DNA from: Solenopsis invicta
Taxonomy: Eukaryota; Arthropoda; Insecta; Hymenoptera; Formicidae
Length of the DNA: 64,000 bases
Reading direction: 5' to 3'
NCBI RefSeq assembly: GCF_016802725.1
Contig: NC_052669.1
Coordinates: 15,356,270-15,420,269, forward strand
In this document: positions 33,901 through 45,970 of the stretch, in pieces
How the letters are laid out: each line of letters begins with the position of its first letter
Position numbering within the stretch: position 1 is the stretch's first letter
Made by a program: the position numbers and the translations under genes
The notes under the pieces: generated by a model
Told to the model about the DNA's origin: nothing
Database searches by the model: none
What the model saw: the letters and a program-made list of their open reading frames with translations, nothing else

Positions 33901-34736
33901 ACTCATTGGGCTAATATCAAAAAGTGCTTCATGACTATTTTTCTTTATTGCCAAAACGTCTCTGATCTAAATGGAAAGTTCACGTTTTGTGTCGCGAGGA
34001 TACCCACATGTTAATGAAATGAAAAACACTACATAAAACTACATTTATCATTTCCTTAACTTTCTAACAATTTCTTTTTAAGAATAATTTGTAGAAATAA
34101 ATTTGTTATGCTCTTTACATAAAAAAAATCAATATTTTTTTTAGATTACAACTGAAGATGTGGAGCTTGCAAATCAAGAATATACAGGGCTTATAGATAT
34201 AGTAATGTGTTCACTGCCAGATTCTTTATTACAACCTTTGTTACAAAGACTTCATTTAGAGAAGATACAGAGACAAAGCGGGGAACAAATTACTGCCAAA
34301 CAATTTTTGTTTAATTGTGACCCGGCACTTCGAAGCGTTGTTGCCAAGGAGGCGTTACAATGGAGAAAAGGAAATGTAACACAGGTAATGAAAATAAAAA
34401 CAAACACTACTATTTTTTATTTACAAGATGTTTTATTCTAAATTGTACGATAGCTAAAATATAAACAATAATATAAATCGCCAAGTTTTTTTATAGTAAG
34501 TTTAAAAATATTTCTATACATTTTGTTTATAGGAAGATCTTATCTGGAGACACAAAGGAAAAGTACACTTGCTAAATTTAATCAATCTCACTATAAATGC
34601 TATATGCAAGTTACAAATTCTAAAGAAGCAATGGCCATGCGTTCTGTATGAAATCGTTTATAATACTTTATCCGATTTTTCTAAAATGGATGTGTACATG
34701 AAGTATTGCAGCAAAATGCTCGATAGCAATAAATAA
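30987..34736 (+). CDS. LRRC49: LRRC49, 3' exons (tubulin polyglutamylase complex subunit)
   Basis: Four exons are visible: 30987-32302, 32431-32801, 34145-34384 and 34533-34736. Each is bounded by AG/GT sites with matching phases, giving 709 codons plus stop. The first exon opens with the tail of a leucine-rich repeat array (ITIDGNPVTL, then FLVSYLPNLQLLS), followed by a long Ser/Asn-rich, poorly ordered stretch. The later exons form the conserved C-terminal module (VKFNYVQFNDVAKILSKLK, HWGLAIINGKE, CDPALRSVVAKEALQW). In vertebrates this protein belongs to the complex that adds glutamate chains to tubulin in cilia and neurons. The acceptor at 30985 shows that upstream LRR exons exist, but none is seen in the 31 kb to the left. 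The open frame running past 32302 to 32349 reads into the intron. Confidence 0.85.
32802..34144. other. LRRC49 intron with repeat debris
   Basis: AT-rich intron. A decayed 5S-like segment (minus) lies at about 33770-33870 (GAAGCAGTCACCTCTCCAAA), with AAAACATTTTTTGCAA-type body sequence of the same family near 33440-33490. No exon signals were found. Confidence 0.6.
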
Positions 34737-34963
34737 TATCGTATTTATATCACAAAACGTAATACACCTCGATATTGTACCGCAATATACGTAATCTATG
34801 ATTTGACTTGATTATATTATATGTCGCAAGAAATAATAACATATGGCTTGCTATGCAAACAAAGAATTAATATATACGTACACATACAGCAAAGAGGATT
34901 TTATATTGTTATTGTTATAAATATATTAAATACATTTGCTAGACTTGTATTCATGTATAAAAC

Positions 34964-34969
34964 AATAAA
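34964..34969 (+). terminator. LRRC49 polyadenylation signal
   Basis: AATAAA about 228 nt after the stop codon, the first canonical signal downstream. Confidence 0.6.
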
Positions 34970-35085
34970 TTGTGTATAAACATTGTTAATATTTTTCTCT
35001 TTTTTATTTTTACATAACCAACGAAAATATGATATATACTTTACAATGTACATATATTATATATATGGTAAATATATAAAACGAA

Positions 35086-35130
<45 letters not shown>

Positions 35131-35408
35131 ATATATATATAAGATTATTTATTTTATCGGGATTAATAGTTTGAACACTAACAAATATTTGAATACGGAC
35201 AATATCTCACTCCGTTTTTCCTATTCAAAAATTTAACATTGTTACTTACTATCTATTGTTTACAATTTTGTTATGCAATATTACTGAAAAATATGCGACT
35301 TATACTATTCGTTCATACGTTTATAAGTACTTATTGTGTACGATCATACTGTAATAGCAGTATTGTTAGTAATTTTTATATTGTCAGATCGTCAAAATTA
35401 ACACATTT
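34970..35408. other. Intergenic, with (TA)n runs
   Basis: TA microsatellites at 35084-35141 with nearby ATATATTAT text; no gene seen. Confidence 0.6.
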
Positions 35409-35950
35409 CATACAGCACAGTATCAATATCGTTGCAAAATATATTGTAATACAATGTTGCAAAGACATTGCTAAGTTTTTTTAACTATATTGCTTCAGTA
35501 ATGTTGCAACAATGTTTAAAAAATATTATGAAAAATAATGTTCTGTGCTTCACTCGCGCGCAGTATTACGCGACCGCCGTATAATGCGACACAGTCGTAA
35601 GTTTTACTTTTCGTAATTAAATAATCACACAAGATAGAATATAAGACATAATTTTTGACTTACATTTTAATGATTCTTTGAAAGGGTGAGTTCTTAAAAT
35701 TGACTTTAAATTAGAAAATAAATGAAATATATTTTGATTGTAAAATTTTTAGTTCTATAAAAATTAAAGTACGTGTTCGGATATGTGACGTTTCTGGAAG
35801 TTATGTATATGCTAAAATATATTAATATTATGTATCTAAAGTTTTATCAAAAACATCAAAATATAAAAAATTTTACAACATTTTTGCAATGTTGCAATCT
35901 TGCAATAATATATTTTCGCAAAATTGCTGTAATCTTTCTGTGCTGTATGG
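35409..35950. repeat. CCATACAGCACAG-family TIR element
   Basis: Ends CATACAGCACAGTATCAATA and TCTTTCTGTGCTGTATGG are inverted. The outer parts have AATGTTGCAACAATG words. The 5S-like segment is not evident in this copy; the middle (35560-35870) is otherwise unrecognised. Confidence 0.7.
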
Positions 35951-36777
35951 AATAATAGTAGTTAAAACTCAAACACAGAGCCGTAACTAGTGACACAGAT
36001 GAAGGGAAGCCCTAAAATGAAACTCTAATTTAAAAAAATAAAAATAAAATATTTTCAAATTTAAAATTTCGCGTCGTGTTCTTAAGTTTGAAACCTAGGC
36101 TGTGTTTCGGAATATCACCAAAGTGCCTTTATGTATTATTTCATCTTTATTTAACATACGATGAATAAAAAGAATAAAATGATACATGGAGGCACTCGAG
36201 TAATGTTTTCGAACACAGCTCGAATCTTGACACTAATAGCATATTCGATTTGCTGACTCGAACCAAATTGATAGTCTGTCTTTTTTAGCTAGAAAAGAGA
36301 TAAACTATGCAAGAAATGCAGCTAAAAAGAATAGACCACCGACTCGAAATCAAGTGGAGTCAGCAAATCAAATACACTAATCTAGGTTTTCGACATATAA
36401 TACCATTACTGAAAATTTATAGTTTATATTACGTATGTTATAGATTTTCAGTACTAGCAGTGCATTTCGGAATGCAACCATAATCGATGAATTTGCTGAA
36501 ATGAAGTAAAAAATGCAAAATTAAAATTATTTTTATTTATGTTATTTATTGTATATGTTAATACATGAATAATATTTCATACTTCTTGTACGTACAAAAA
36601 TTATTTATAAATACTTTAAACAATTATTATGTTGTATTTATGTTTTCATTATTGTTTCATTCAAAAAAGGGCCTAAGAATAAAACTTTGACATGAAAATC
36701 ACTTTGACACTTACCCAAGAGACATGAAAAGCTAGTTACAGCTCTGCTCAAACGATTAAAATACGAATATTGGAACA
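35951..36777. other. Intergenic, downstream of the DMRT gene
   Basis: AT-rich, no gene seen. An inverted pair around 36250-36375 (GATTTGCTGACTCGA with TCGAAATCAAGTGGAGTCAG) suggests a small decayed hairpin. Confidence 0.5.
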
Positions 36778-39700
36778 TTATTTTGTACCGATAATAGATT
36801 CCACGCTGAACGAAATTGGCGCTTTTTTTTCTAAACAAGGTTCATTAATTGTAGTAGGACAGTTCCGTAAATCTCTTGTAGAAAGAAAATGATTCAAATC
36901 CCCATTCGCAATATACGATTGCGTTACCTCATTGAACCATGGAACCATTGTCGGGTATGCAGAATGGAAAGAGTGTACCTTTAGAGTGGGTTCAACTTCT
37001 TGTTTTCTATTGCATCCCAGAGAAGATAAAGTGCTCAATAAACGCGGGTGTGTTGATACTGAAATATGCAAGCAATCTATCATGAGTAAGTTTAATTTTT
37101 TTAGTCAATTATATATCAATAGTTATACATCAACAATAAGGCACTTTCTCAAAAACGTTATATTTCAAGAAATGAATTGCACCCAACAAACGAAAATAAA
37201 ATTAAATGAATTAAAAATTGCAATTTATTTCAATAATTTTTTCGCGTTCTTGCTTCAGAATCCTAAAGTATTTTTGTAATGAACTCGAATGGATTGAAAT
37301 ATTAAATAAGCCAGCAAACATAAAGTTACAGTTATATGAATATTAGTTGCAATTTCCCACACACTTGTTATATAACATTTACAAATGTAGATTGGGTAAT
37401 TAAACTTAACATTTATATAACTTTTGGGTAATTAAACTTAACATTTATATAACATTTATGTAACTTTGTGTTTGCTGGGAACCTAATATTCATCATTCAG
37501 CATATGGAAATGAATTCAAAATATTTAAAATGGATAGAAATGGATTCAAATAATTAGGAATTTGGATTCTCTGCGATGACCACATAAATCCATTTCTATC
37601 CAATTAAAGTTTAAGAATTCTTTGACCTGTTATGAAAGAAATAGACATTGGCGGTTCGAAATAACACTTAAATTGAATGTTAACTTCCAAACAAATCTTC
37701 AACTTGATTGTCAACACTCAATTTGAATGTCATTTTGAACCGCCAACGGCTGTTTTTGCATCATGTAAATCTTATTTAATCCATGAAATAAAATTAAAAT
37801 TACAGGATATTTATTTTTTTTAATTATAAAAAGTTATGCGGGCCATATAATCCATTTTAATTTATGAAACGGGATTGAAATAAAATGATTTTTATTTTTT
37901 CAATCTAAAAGGAGTTTTCGCAGGTCATCCATTTTAATTCATAACATAAGATTGAAATGACTTAAATGTAGTTTTTTAATTCAAAATGTATTTAAATAAA
38001 TTAAAATAGATTACAAATTTTTAATCTATTTTCATTTACTGAACATTTTGAATTCGGACGGATTTACGTCCCCATTATATTACTTTTGGATTCAAATGAA
38101 TTGAAATACGCCATATTATTTTTAGATTTAGATTCAAAAAATCTGAAGCGTGAACTCGAAAATGTCAAAATGAATTTATTTCTATCTGTTTTAATTCATT
38201 TTTGTTTGCTGGGTTCTTAACACAGCCTAAATCCGATAAAATAACCAACTTCTGATTTAAAAATTAGTATTCAAATATACATGTATAGAATCTGTTATTC
38301 TTAACATCTATCTACTAGAATCCACAGTTTTGTAAATATACTCAGCAAACAAAAATGAATTGAAATGAATAGAAATGAATTCATTTCGACATTGTCAAAT
38401 TCACACTTCAGATTTTTTGAATTTATTTAAATCCAAAAGTAATATGATCTATCCAAATTCAACATAATGAATAATTCATTTTGTATTTCAATTCATTAGA
38501 ATACAAAAATAATACAATAGGGACATGAATCCATCTGAATTCAAAATGATAAACAGCGCGTTTTATATTTCAATCCATTTGAGTCATTTGGTAAATCTAA
38601 AAATACTCCGGAACTTTAAAATGCGAATTTGAATAAATTAAAATAAATTGCAACTTTCAATTCTTTCGAATTTATTTTTATTTGCTGGATAATTACTGGC
38701 ATAGAGAACGGACTCATATTTTCATTCCTGAATCCGCATTATTGTATTTAACTAAACATACAGGAAACTGATTCCGTGTGCTCAATTTCTATAAAATTCA
38801 ATATCTTTTTCGCAGATTCAAAACATGATTCATATGGATTTAGCCTATCATAGGTTTTTGTTTGCTGAGAAGTCTTATTGTATCCTGCGTATTTTCCAAA
38901 TATTGTTCTATTTGATTATCACTTGTTCCGATCAATACAATATGCTTTAGAGAATACACACTTTCATAATTTTGAAGAACAAATGCGAACATTTGTTGAA
39001 AATTGGATTAACTCCAAAGAAGAATCTTTTTATTGTCGCGAAATCCATCTCTTGCCAGAATTAAAATAGGAAAAAGTTATAAAACTAAAGGAAACTATTT
39101 TGATTAAAATATTCCTTTATTCTTGTTTAAATAAATTAGTTTTTGAGAAAATAACTCCTCAAAATTAAATCACACTTTTAATATAAACAATTATAAGTAA
39201 CAATTATGAACAAGTCAGTAGCTCGTATTTATAAAGAAAAAATAAAAGGCCAGAAATAAGTAAAAATAAATGTACCCAACAGATGGAAATAGATTAAAAT
39301 AGTAGATATAGAAATAATATAGAAATAGATTCGTATAGTCACTACCAAATTCAAATTCTTGACTTTTTGTATTAATTTCAATCCAATTAAAGTTTAAAAA
39401 TTTCTCGAATTCATTTTAATTCATGAAGTAAGATTGAAACAATGGAATTCCTATTTTTTCAATTCAAAAATATTTATGCGGGCCATATCATCTATTTTAA
39501 TTTATGAAATAAAGAGAGTGAAATAAAGTGATTCTTATTCTTTCAATCCAAAAGAATTCTTTTAATCCAAAAGAATAATTTTCGCTGGTCACTCGATTTA
39601 TTTTAATTTATGACATATATAGGATTAAAATGATGTAATTGCTATCCTTTATTCCAAAATGTATTGAAATAAATCCAAATAGATTATAAATTTTCTATCC

Positions 39701-40194
39701 TTTTAAATCCACTTCCGTTTACTGGGTGGCAACTTTGGTCTATAGAATTGCATGTACTTACATGAGCCAGGTAAACTAGGTGCGGTATTCAATCCGTAGA
39801 AATCCTGCGTTACGCTGATTCTCGTCTGCGTGAAATGTACGTGATGCCTTTGAAAATTCTTGCTTCTTTTACCACAGGCAGATTCGTTGTGTTTTGCTTT
39901 AGTGTAATAAGGACTTGCAGTGTCCATTGATATTTTATTTACCGAAGATAAAAGATTGTCGCCTTGTGCTTGTTGTTGCCTACGTAAAGCAACTTGCGCT
40001 GCCATCACTCGCTGTCTCTCGACAACTAGAAGACAACAAGGACATCGGCAATCTCTCCATGCACAGGATCTCTTATGACCTTTTAAGCCGGATATTACAC
40101 CGTGATTTCTACATCTTGCACACTTCGGGCTTCTTAAACGTTGTTCCATATTTGTTGTACTTAAACGACACGAAGTATCTCCGTCAGTTTTCAT
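36778..40194 (-). CDS. dmrt2/Dmrt11E-like: DM-domain transcription factor, DMRT2/Dmrt11E type
   Basis: Two coding exons on the minus strand, 40194-39762 and 37058-36778, join in phase 1 through GTAAGT and TTTCAG sites to give 237 residues. Residues 21-72 are a DM domain: the zinc ligand pattern begins C25ARC28 with H31, H40 and C44, then C49, C51 and C54, followed by the recognition helix segment VERQRVMAAQVALRRQQ. The pairing of 'GVISGLKGHKR' with 'CLLVVERQRV' favours the DMRT2/Dmrt11E subgroup over doublesex, Dmrt93B or Dmrt99B. DM factors bind DNA in the nucleus; DMRT2 relatives act in mesoderm and body patterning. The C-terminal exon ends with FSVESIIG, resembling an eh1 (Groucho-binding) motif. 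The start is ATG 40194; a CTCTCAG acceptor just upstream (exon from 40222) implies a non-coding 5' exon. Confidence 0.82.
37311..37479. repeat. CAGCAAACACA-family TIR element, complete
   Basis: Ends CCAGCAAACATAAAGTTACA and TGTAACTTTGTGTTTGCTGG are near-perfect inverted copies. Between them GTAATTAAACTTAACATTTA is tandemly duplicated and ATATAAC words recur. At 169 bp it is the smallest complete member. Confidence 0.85.
37498..38213. repeat. CAGCAAACAAAAAT-family TIR element
   Basis: Body of degenerate AATGGATTGAAAT words in both orientations, ending TTTTGTTTGCTGGG. The left terminus is eroded (CAGCATATGGAAATG). Contains the nested hairpin at 37648-37746. Confidence 0.7.
37648..37746. repeat. 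Nested 99-bp hairpin element
   Basis: TTGGCGGTTCGAAATAACA and its inverse TGTCATTTTGAACCGCCAA form the ends. The inner arms also pair (TAAATTGAATGTTAAC with GTCAACACTCAATTTGAATG). Confidence 0.7.
38343..38688. repeat. CAGCAAACAAAAAT-family TIR element
   Basis: Ends CAGCAAACAAAAATGAATTG and TTTATTTTTATTTGCTGG inverted; body of AATTCAAAATGA words. Confidence 0.8.
38866..39075 (+). pseudogene. Mariner transposase, C-terminal fragment
   Basis: Plus-strand frame contains VLFDYHLFRSIQYALENTHF (third catalytic Asp region of mariner, D in FDYHLF) and FYCREIHLLPE near its end, typical of the mariner C-terminus. Everything upstream is missing, so it is a fragment. Confidence 0.75.
39275..39726. repeat. 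CAGCAAACAAAAAT-family TIR element, diverged
   Basis: Ends CCCAACAGATGGAAATAG and CACTTCCGTTTACTGGG are inverted, with AATCCATTTTAATTCATGA-type words between. Confidence 0.7.
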
Positions 40195-40222
40195 TCTGAT
40201 TTTGATATTATTTTGAGGAAGA

Positions 40223-42209
40223 CTGAGAGAAAGAGAAAGGAGGGTACATACATTTAATCGATAGAGTATGTCAGTTTCTATCAAATCTCAAGTTGTTACT
40301 AATTACGAAAAGGATTACTTTTAAATTATTTAATATTATTGGTCGACATTAAGCACATTTATTTCACAATGTACGCAATTGTGCACTTTGTGATATTATA
40401 ATTGGCACGTCCAACAAATCCCGCAAATGCATCGGATTTTAAAATTCCTTGTCTTCTCAGTCGTCTCTAAATTGAAATTTTTTGTATGTAAATCTCGTTT
40501 CTCGTTACGCACATTATCGATTGTATCGCTTCTCAAGTAACACCATAAACTTTGCATACATTATATGTATTTCTTTCATGCACCTTTCTTCTTCTTCGAT
40601 AAAACTTATCTAAAAGTTTGTCTATCCAGAAATTTTATCTAAAACCGCGAGCATGTATCTGTTTGATTCTTGTTAAACACGTTGACTGAAACCGAGTTAC
40701 TCGTCTTACTTGGGTGGAGAGGTACGTACTTGTAAGAATATTTCTCGTTTCTCACGAAGGAGGTATCATCCCATCTCCTCCTACGATTCAAAATATATTT
40801 TTAGCAAGCCGACGTACTCCCATTGGCTCGAAACCTCAGGAAACTCCGCCGCTTTCATCGACTGCGAACCAATGGATAACCATGTTTCTCTTTACGTTCT
40901 TGTTACGAGTAACTCTACAAAAAAATTCTTTATTTAAAGGAGATACCTCCTTTGATTATAGTTTACATGATGGAAACGTATCAGTGCCTTCAGTTAGATA
41001 TGACAGCTAATTTATATATACATTGTGTACTGACACATCATATATGCGTGATCAAGTTTAATTTTCTTACATCTATTATGGTATTAAATTAACAGTCCAT
41101 TCGTTGATTCTCAGATTACATAATGACTAGTTAAAAAATTAAAAATTAAATAATTAAGTTAAAAAAGTTAAATAATAAAATTAAATAATAAAATTAAAAA
41201 CAACAATTAATTTAACTTTAATTTTAAATGAAATAATTCTTTATTTTAATTAGTTATTTTTAAACGTTAACTTATTAATTCTTTTCCTAAGTTTAAAATT
41301 TATTTGTACAAAAAAATTATAAAAAAAGAAATAAATTCTTATATAAAAAACGATATTTCTTTGTTATTCATATAAACTTGATAAAAAAAAATATTACATT
41401 AATTGGATGATCTGTATTATAATTGTTTAGAGTAATCTAACTAAAAAATTACAATTTTCTAATTTAATATAAACAGTGTTTTCAAAATGAACTTTTAATT
41501 TAATTTGACTAAATCTTAACGTAACTTTAATTAAAGTAATTTTTTGTTCATGTAACTTTAATGTAAAAAATCTAAATTAATTTTACAAGATACTAACTTC
41601 AAGATACTAAATTCAATTTAAAAAATATACTATCCAAATAACTTATCCAACTGTATTGATTTCCTTTCAATTACCGTTGATAGTCCCGTTAGATAGTACC
41701 GTTTAGAAAAAGAATCTTATATTTGAATATTTTTTCTAAAAGATAAACTTTTAAATTTAATACAATTTCCGCTTTCCTATATGTATATAATTATATATCT
41801 ATATTTCATTTTTATATCTTTTCTGGTACTATTTAATTTTTATCTTGTGATATGACAGATATTTTCCAAATATATTGCATCTTGTTTAAGAAGAAAAGAG
41901 AGCGCCACTAAAATATGGTGATGCAGACAATACACGATACGATATCCTTTCAGAAATAACATTGAGTATGCAAGCGGGATGTTATCCAGGTGGTTATCGA
42001 AGAAGAAACCGCGGTGTCACTCATGCATTGAGAAAACATACTCGAAACTAATATTAACTGTGTGTTGGCAACATCCGAGAGGATCGTATTAACGACCTCT
42101 TAGAGCAAGATCACAGAAAGAATGCCATATGGTTGCAGCTGCTGGCGCGCAGCGTTGTTAGTAGAGAGAGATTGTCTGTCTTCTATTTTTGCGGAGCATA
42201 ACACGATCC
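40223..42209. promoter_or_regulatory. Intergenic region between divergent DMRT and the small membrane-protein gene
   Basis: The two genes point away from each other, so both promoters should lie here. 40700-40960 is less AT-rich, with CCATTGG/CCAATGG boxes near 40818 and 40868, and an inverted pair GAAGGAGGTAT (40756) / ATACCTCCTTT (40944). 41880-42200 is also higher-complexity. 41060-41870 is AT-rich with nothing recognisable. No TATA or start site can be fixed. Confidence 0.35.
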
Positions 42210-42241
42210 ATGGACAAGGCAACGAAGGAAATCGCCACCGA
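42210..42241 (+). CDS. Possible first coding exon of the small membrane-protein gene
   Basis: ATG in a CCATGG context encodes MDKATKEIATE and ends at a GTATGA donor in phase 2. This joins in frame to an acceptor at 47448 (CTAAC branch-like site 28-30 nt upstream, CCAG). Every later intron of this gene is also phase 2. The 5.2 kb intron and the weak acceptor make this exon less certain than the rest. Confidence 0.4.
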
Positions 42242-42512
42242 GTATGACTGCTAATTGTTGCTGGCAATATTAAATGTATTTACAATACATATAATAACGT
42301 ACAATGCAACATATTCATTTCTTTTATACTGATTTCTCTTCTAGTGAAGAGAAATTTACGTTCATTTTTCTAAAAAAGAAAAAATATTGCTTACATTCGT
42401 AAAGTTTCTAAACTAAGCACATTTGAAAAACTCTTGAATTCAAATGTATATTATATTTAGAGAGTCTTTGTTCTCACTATTTTTTAAATAATTAATTACT
42501 CTTTTTCTTGCG

Positions 42513-42910
42513 CAGCAAACGGAAATGGATTCAAAATATTTAAAATGAATAGAAATGGATTTAAAAAATCAAGAATTTGAATTCGATAATGATTACACAA
42601 ATCCATCTCTATCCAATTAAAGTTTAAGAATTCCTTGAATCTGTTTTAATACATGAAGTGAGATTGAAATTACGGAATTTCTATTTTCTTTCATCCAACA
42701 AAATTATGCGAGTCATAAAATCCATTTTAATCCATGAAACGGAATTGAAATAAAGTAATTTTTATTTTTTCAATCTAAAATAAGTTTTTGCGGGTGATTC
42801 AATGCATTTTAAACCATGACATAGAATTGAAATAACTTAATTGTTATCTTTTAATTCAAAATGTATTTAAATGAATTGAAATGGATTATAATCCATTTTC
42901 ATTTACTGGG
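42513..42910. repeat. CAGCAAACAAAAAT-family TIR element
   Basis: Ends CAGCAAACGGAAATGGATTC and AATCCATTTTCATTTACTGGG inverted; body of AATGGATT/AATCCATT words. Intronic in the small-gene model. Confidence 0.75.
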
Positions 42911-44420
42911 CAGTTAATTAAAATGATATATAACAATGCGATATTTCTAATTATACATACCTATATGATATTCTGTGTTGATAATATTCTATTACAAGTT
43001 AAGTGATGAAAAGTGATATACACAACACGTTCTTTTCTACGGAATGTTTTCTTCTAAAATTATGCGCTTAGACAAGTTTAAATTTACTTATGTCACGCGC
43101 TCGCGCGCAAACACATAGACACACGTACCACAGTAAGCATGCGTGACATGCACCGAGGAATTCATCTTAATGAGCGTGGAACGAAGGGATGTCATTTTGG
43201 ACGCTTTTTTTTCTTTCTTTTTTCTCTTATGGACAGTTCTGTCTAAGGGTGTTGTCAAGACGGCAAATATGTTGACAGGTCATTCAACATCTTTTTTGTC
43301 TTAATTGCATGCTGAGGCCATGAAGAAACTGAGGAATTGCTTTGATGATAAACTATCTTATGTTTATATTTTTCGCAACATATTCTTTACAGTTTTCTGG
43401 AGAGGAAGGATTGTAAAGATGCTTATAAGCAATGAATATTATTAAATTAACTAACAATTTATTTTGTGATATTTTGTATCCTACTTAACAGTTGTGTTTT
43501 AAAGCCTGGCAAATATGCGATGCACAGTTTGAGACTTATAAATGTATACAATTCACCTAGAAAGTTATTATTGGGCGCTAAAATTTGGTTAGCTGTTTCT
43601 CTCAATTTAAATGTATTGACGCATTTCTTAGTCATAATAAGTTATTATTTATCTTGGGTTTATTTATTAAAAAGGATTCAGAAATTGATCATCAAATAAT
43701 CGATCAAAGATAAATTTTGTATGGAATACAGATTACTTATGAAGTTTTCTTCATTTAAATATATTGTACTTTAATTATTAATTAAGTATCATCTTAACGG
43801 TACATTTGCAAAATTAAATTTAAATGAAAGAAATTGTTTAATGATTGAAAAATATATTTTGGCTGTATTATGTATAAAATATTTAAAAACATAATTAATT
43901 GAAATATACATATATTTACAAAAATGCATAATTACTCCTCAATTATAATGTAAAAATATTACAGCGTGAAATATTATACGTTCAACATAAGAATCGAATG
44001 GTATTTTGTAACAAAAGTAATTATATTTATATCTCAAATTTAGGTTTATTTAATTTTTCATCGATATTATTTAAAAATTAATTTACACAAAACCGTTGCA
44101 TTATAACGTATTACCTTAGAACAATTATTGCAAATTTTTTGTAAATTTATGCCATGTACAATACTGTACAATATTTACACAATATAGTTATTGAAGTGTC
44201 AGTTTTAGAGCTTATTAGACGCTTATTTTATTTTACTTAAAACTTAATTATTCTAAAATTTTAAAAATTTGTAGAAATTACTATATCTGATAAAGACACT
44301 TTCTTATTTGTATATAAGTTTCTAAAAATTTTTTTTACAGTTTTCAGAAAATATAATTCACAATCAATTGTTGTGATGTTTCAATATTGACAACCTTACT
44401 TTACTATTTCAAGATTATTA
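42911..44420. other. Intronic or intergenic stretch, nothing certain
   Basis: AT-rich. A 77-codon hydrophobic frame at 43466-43699 follows an AACAG acceptor-like site but matches nothing I know and has no supporting donor or start. No repeats recognised. Confidence 0.4.
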
Positions 44421-44739
44421 CCCACACAGCAATGAAGATCTGTAGGATATACTAAAATTATCGCAAATATACGAAATATATCTCAATTTCTGAAGATATC
44501 ACCAGTATGTCGTAATAAATAAATTATGTAATTATTCCCATATAAGATATTCAGAAGATATCTTATCCTTAAAAAAAATGAATATGTTCAGTAAATCTTA
44601 GAGATATCCTAAAGATGTTCAAAACAGATAGAATATTTTTCAAACGTCTTTAAGATATTTTATTTATATAGGACTTATAAAATAATAAAAATTAATGTAC
44701 AGGCATTTTATATTATAAGGAAATCTGTATCGTGCACTG

Positions 44740-45530
44740 AAAGTACGTAACATCTTCTCATCTAAACATTGCAATGTTAAATGTTGAAGTGTGAATATTT
44801 TTTCAATATTGAATCTATATTGATTTTTCTACATTAAATGGTAATGTTGCTGTAACGTTGAAGCAACATTGAACAAATTATTATCGATATTTTTTTTAAT
44901 TTTGTAAAGAATAAAAATAAAACGCTGTGTAAATCCAGAAACATAAATATTATCGATATACAAAATAAGTCTGTGGGCAAAAAGCCTTGATCTACATCTT
45001 AATGAACAGACAATGTTTTTTAAATGCTTTTTAAATGTTTAACAAAAAATTTTTTATATTTAATTTAATTATTGTGTCAAATTGACTTTTTTCTAAATGT
45101 ATTCCTATTTATACGAATGACAGAAAAATTATTCCAAATGTTATTCCGCATTTGTGAAAATCAGTAAAAAAACTATAATTTTATATGTGCTCATATAAAT
45201 ATTATATGAGCACATATAAAATATATATATGCTTTAATTATATACATGTATACATGTTTCATCTTTTTGACATATATTCACCTAATCTACACACGTATTA
45301 GTATAAAGTGTCCACAGGTCATCACGAGGGATCGAGCGATCTTGGAAGTCAAGCAGCGTCGAACGCGGTCACAATTTGGATGGATGGCCGCTTGGGAATT
45401 TCTGATAGAAAATTCCCGAGTTTTTTTGCGAAAAATGTTTTTTAAACTGTTACAAAAATATTGTTTTGCATTGGAATTATGTGGTGTAACCATATTAATA
45501 TTTACATTTTAAAGAAATTTTTTTATATAT
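44740..45530 (+). repeat. 5S-carrying repeat, truncated member
   Basis: Starts in ATTGCAATGTT words, continues with the AT-rich body (GATCTACATCTTAATGAAC) and the 5S-like segment at 45307-45405. It then passes directly into the next member at about 45530. Confidence 0.6.
45307..45405 (+). repeat. 5S rRNA-like segment, copy 3
   Basis: Contains GTCAAGCAGCGTCGAACGCG and TGGATGGATGGCCGCTTGGG. The AAGCAGCGTC part equals the 5S rRNA A-box region. Confidence 0.7.
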
Positions 45531-45812
45531 TGCAGCAATGTTGCAATGTTGCAGATTGCAATGCAATATTACGGAGACATTGCAGAAACAAAATTAACAA
45601 TATGCCTGCAACATCTTATGGCATATGCCAGTAATTCCAGAAACATTGCAATATCATAATTTTTTTAATAAAGTAATGGCAATAAAGAGTCAAAGCAGAA
45701 TATTTGCGTATAATAATATATTAATTTAACTCATCCATAATTATTCATCCGCATTTAGCAAACTAAGATCGGGCGACATTACTAAATTTTCCGCTGAATC
45801 TCTACATTCCCT

Positions 45813-45970
45813 AGCAGCACAACCATCCATACGTCGACTGTAAGAGTCGATTCATCCAAGTCAAGCTTTCAGAGTTGATTGCAAATCGACTTTGCATAGA
45901 CGTCTGCAGACATCCTTCAAATGTTGACTCTAAGACGTCTAGAAAAGGTATGCGGTTCCGTGGTGCTGTG
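45813..45970. repeat. AGCAGCACAACC-family TIR element, nested
   Basis: Ends AGCAGCACAACCATCCATAC and GGTTCCGTGGTGCTGTG are inverted; the body has GTCGACT / AGTCGATT / GACGTCT words. Confidence 0.6.

Larger units (their letters stand above)
37059..39761. other. DMRT intron loaded with TIR elements
   Basis: Contains five repeat features (37311-37479, 37498-38213 with a nested hairpin, 38343-38688, a mariner remnant at 38866-39069, and 39275-39726). The donor at 39761 lies only 35 nt beyond the right end of the last element. No additional coding exon was seen. Confidence 0.7.

Noticed and set aside
36932..37279. 115-codon plus-strand frame
   Set aside because: It is the antisense of the DMRT terminal exon, whose splice phase and stop fit the DM-domain exon.
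43466..43699. 77-codon hydrophobic frame as a receptor-like exon
   Set aside because: AT-rich sequence easily yields hydrophobic frames; no family motif, donor or start context.
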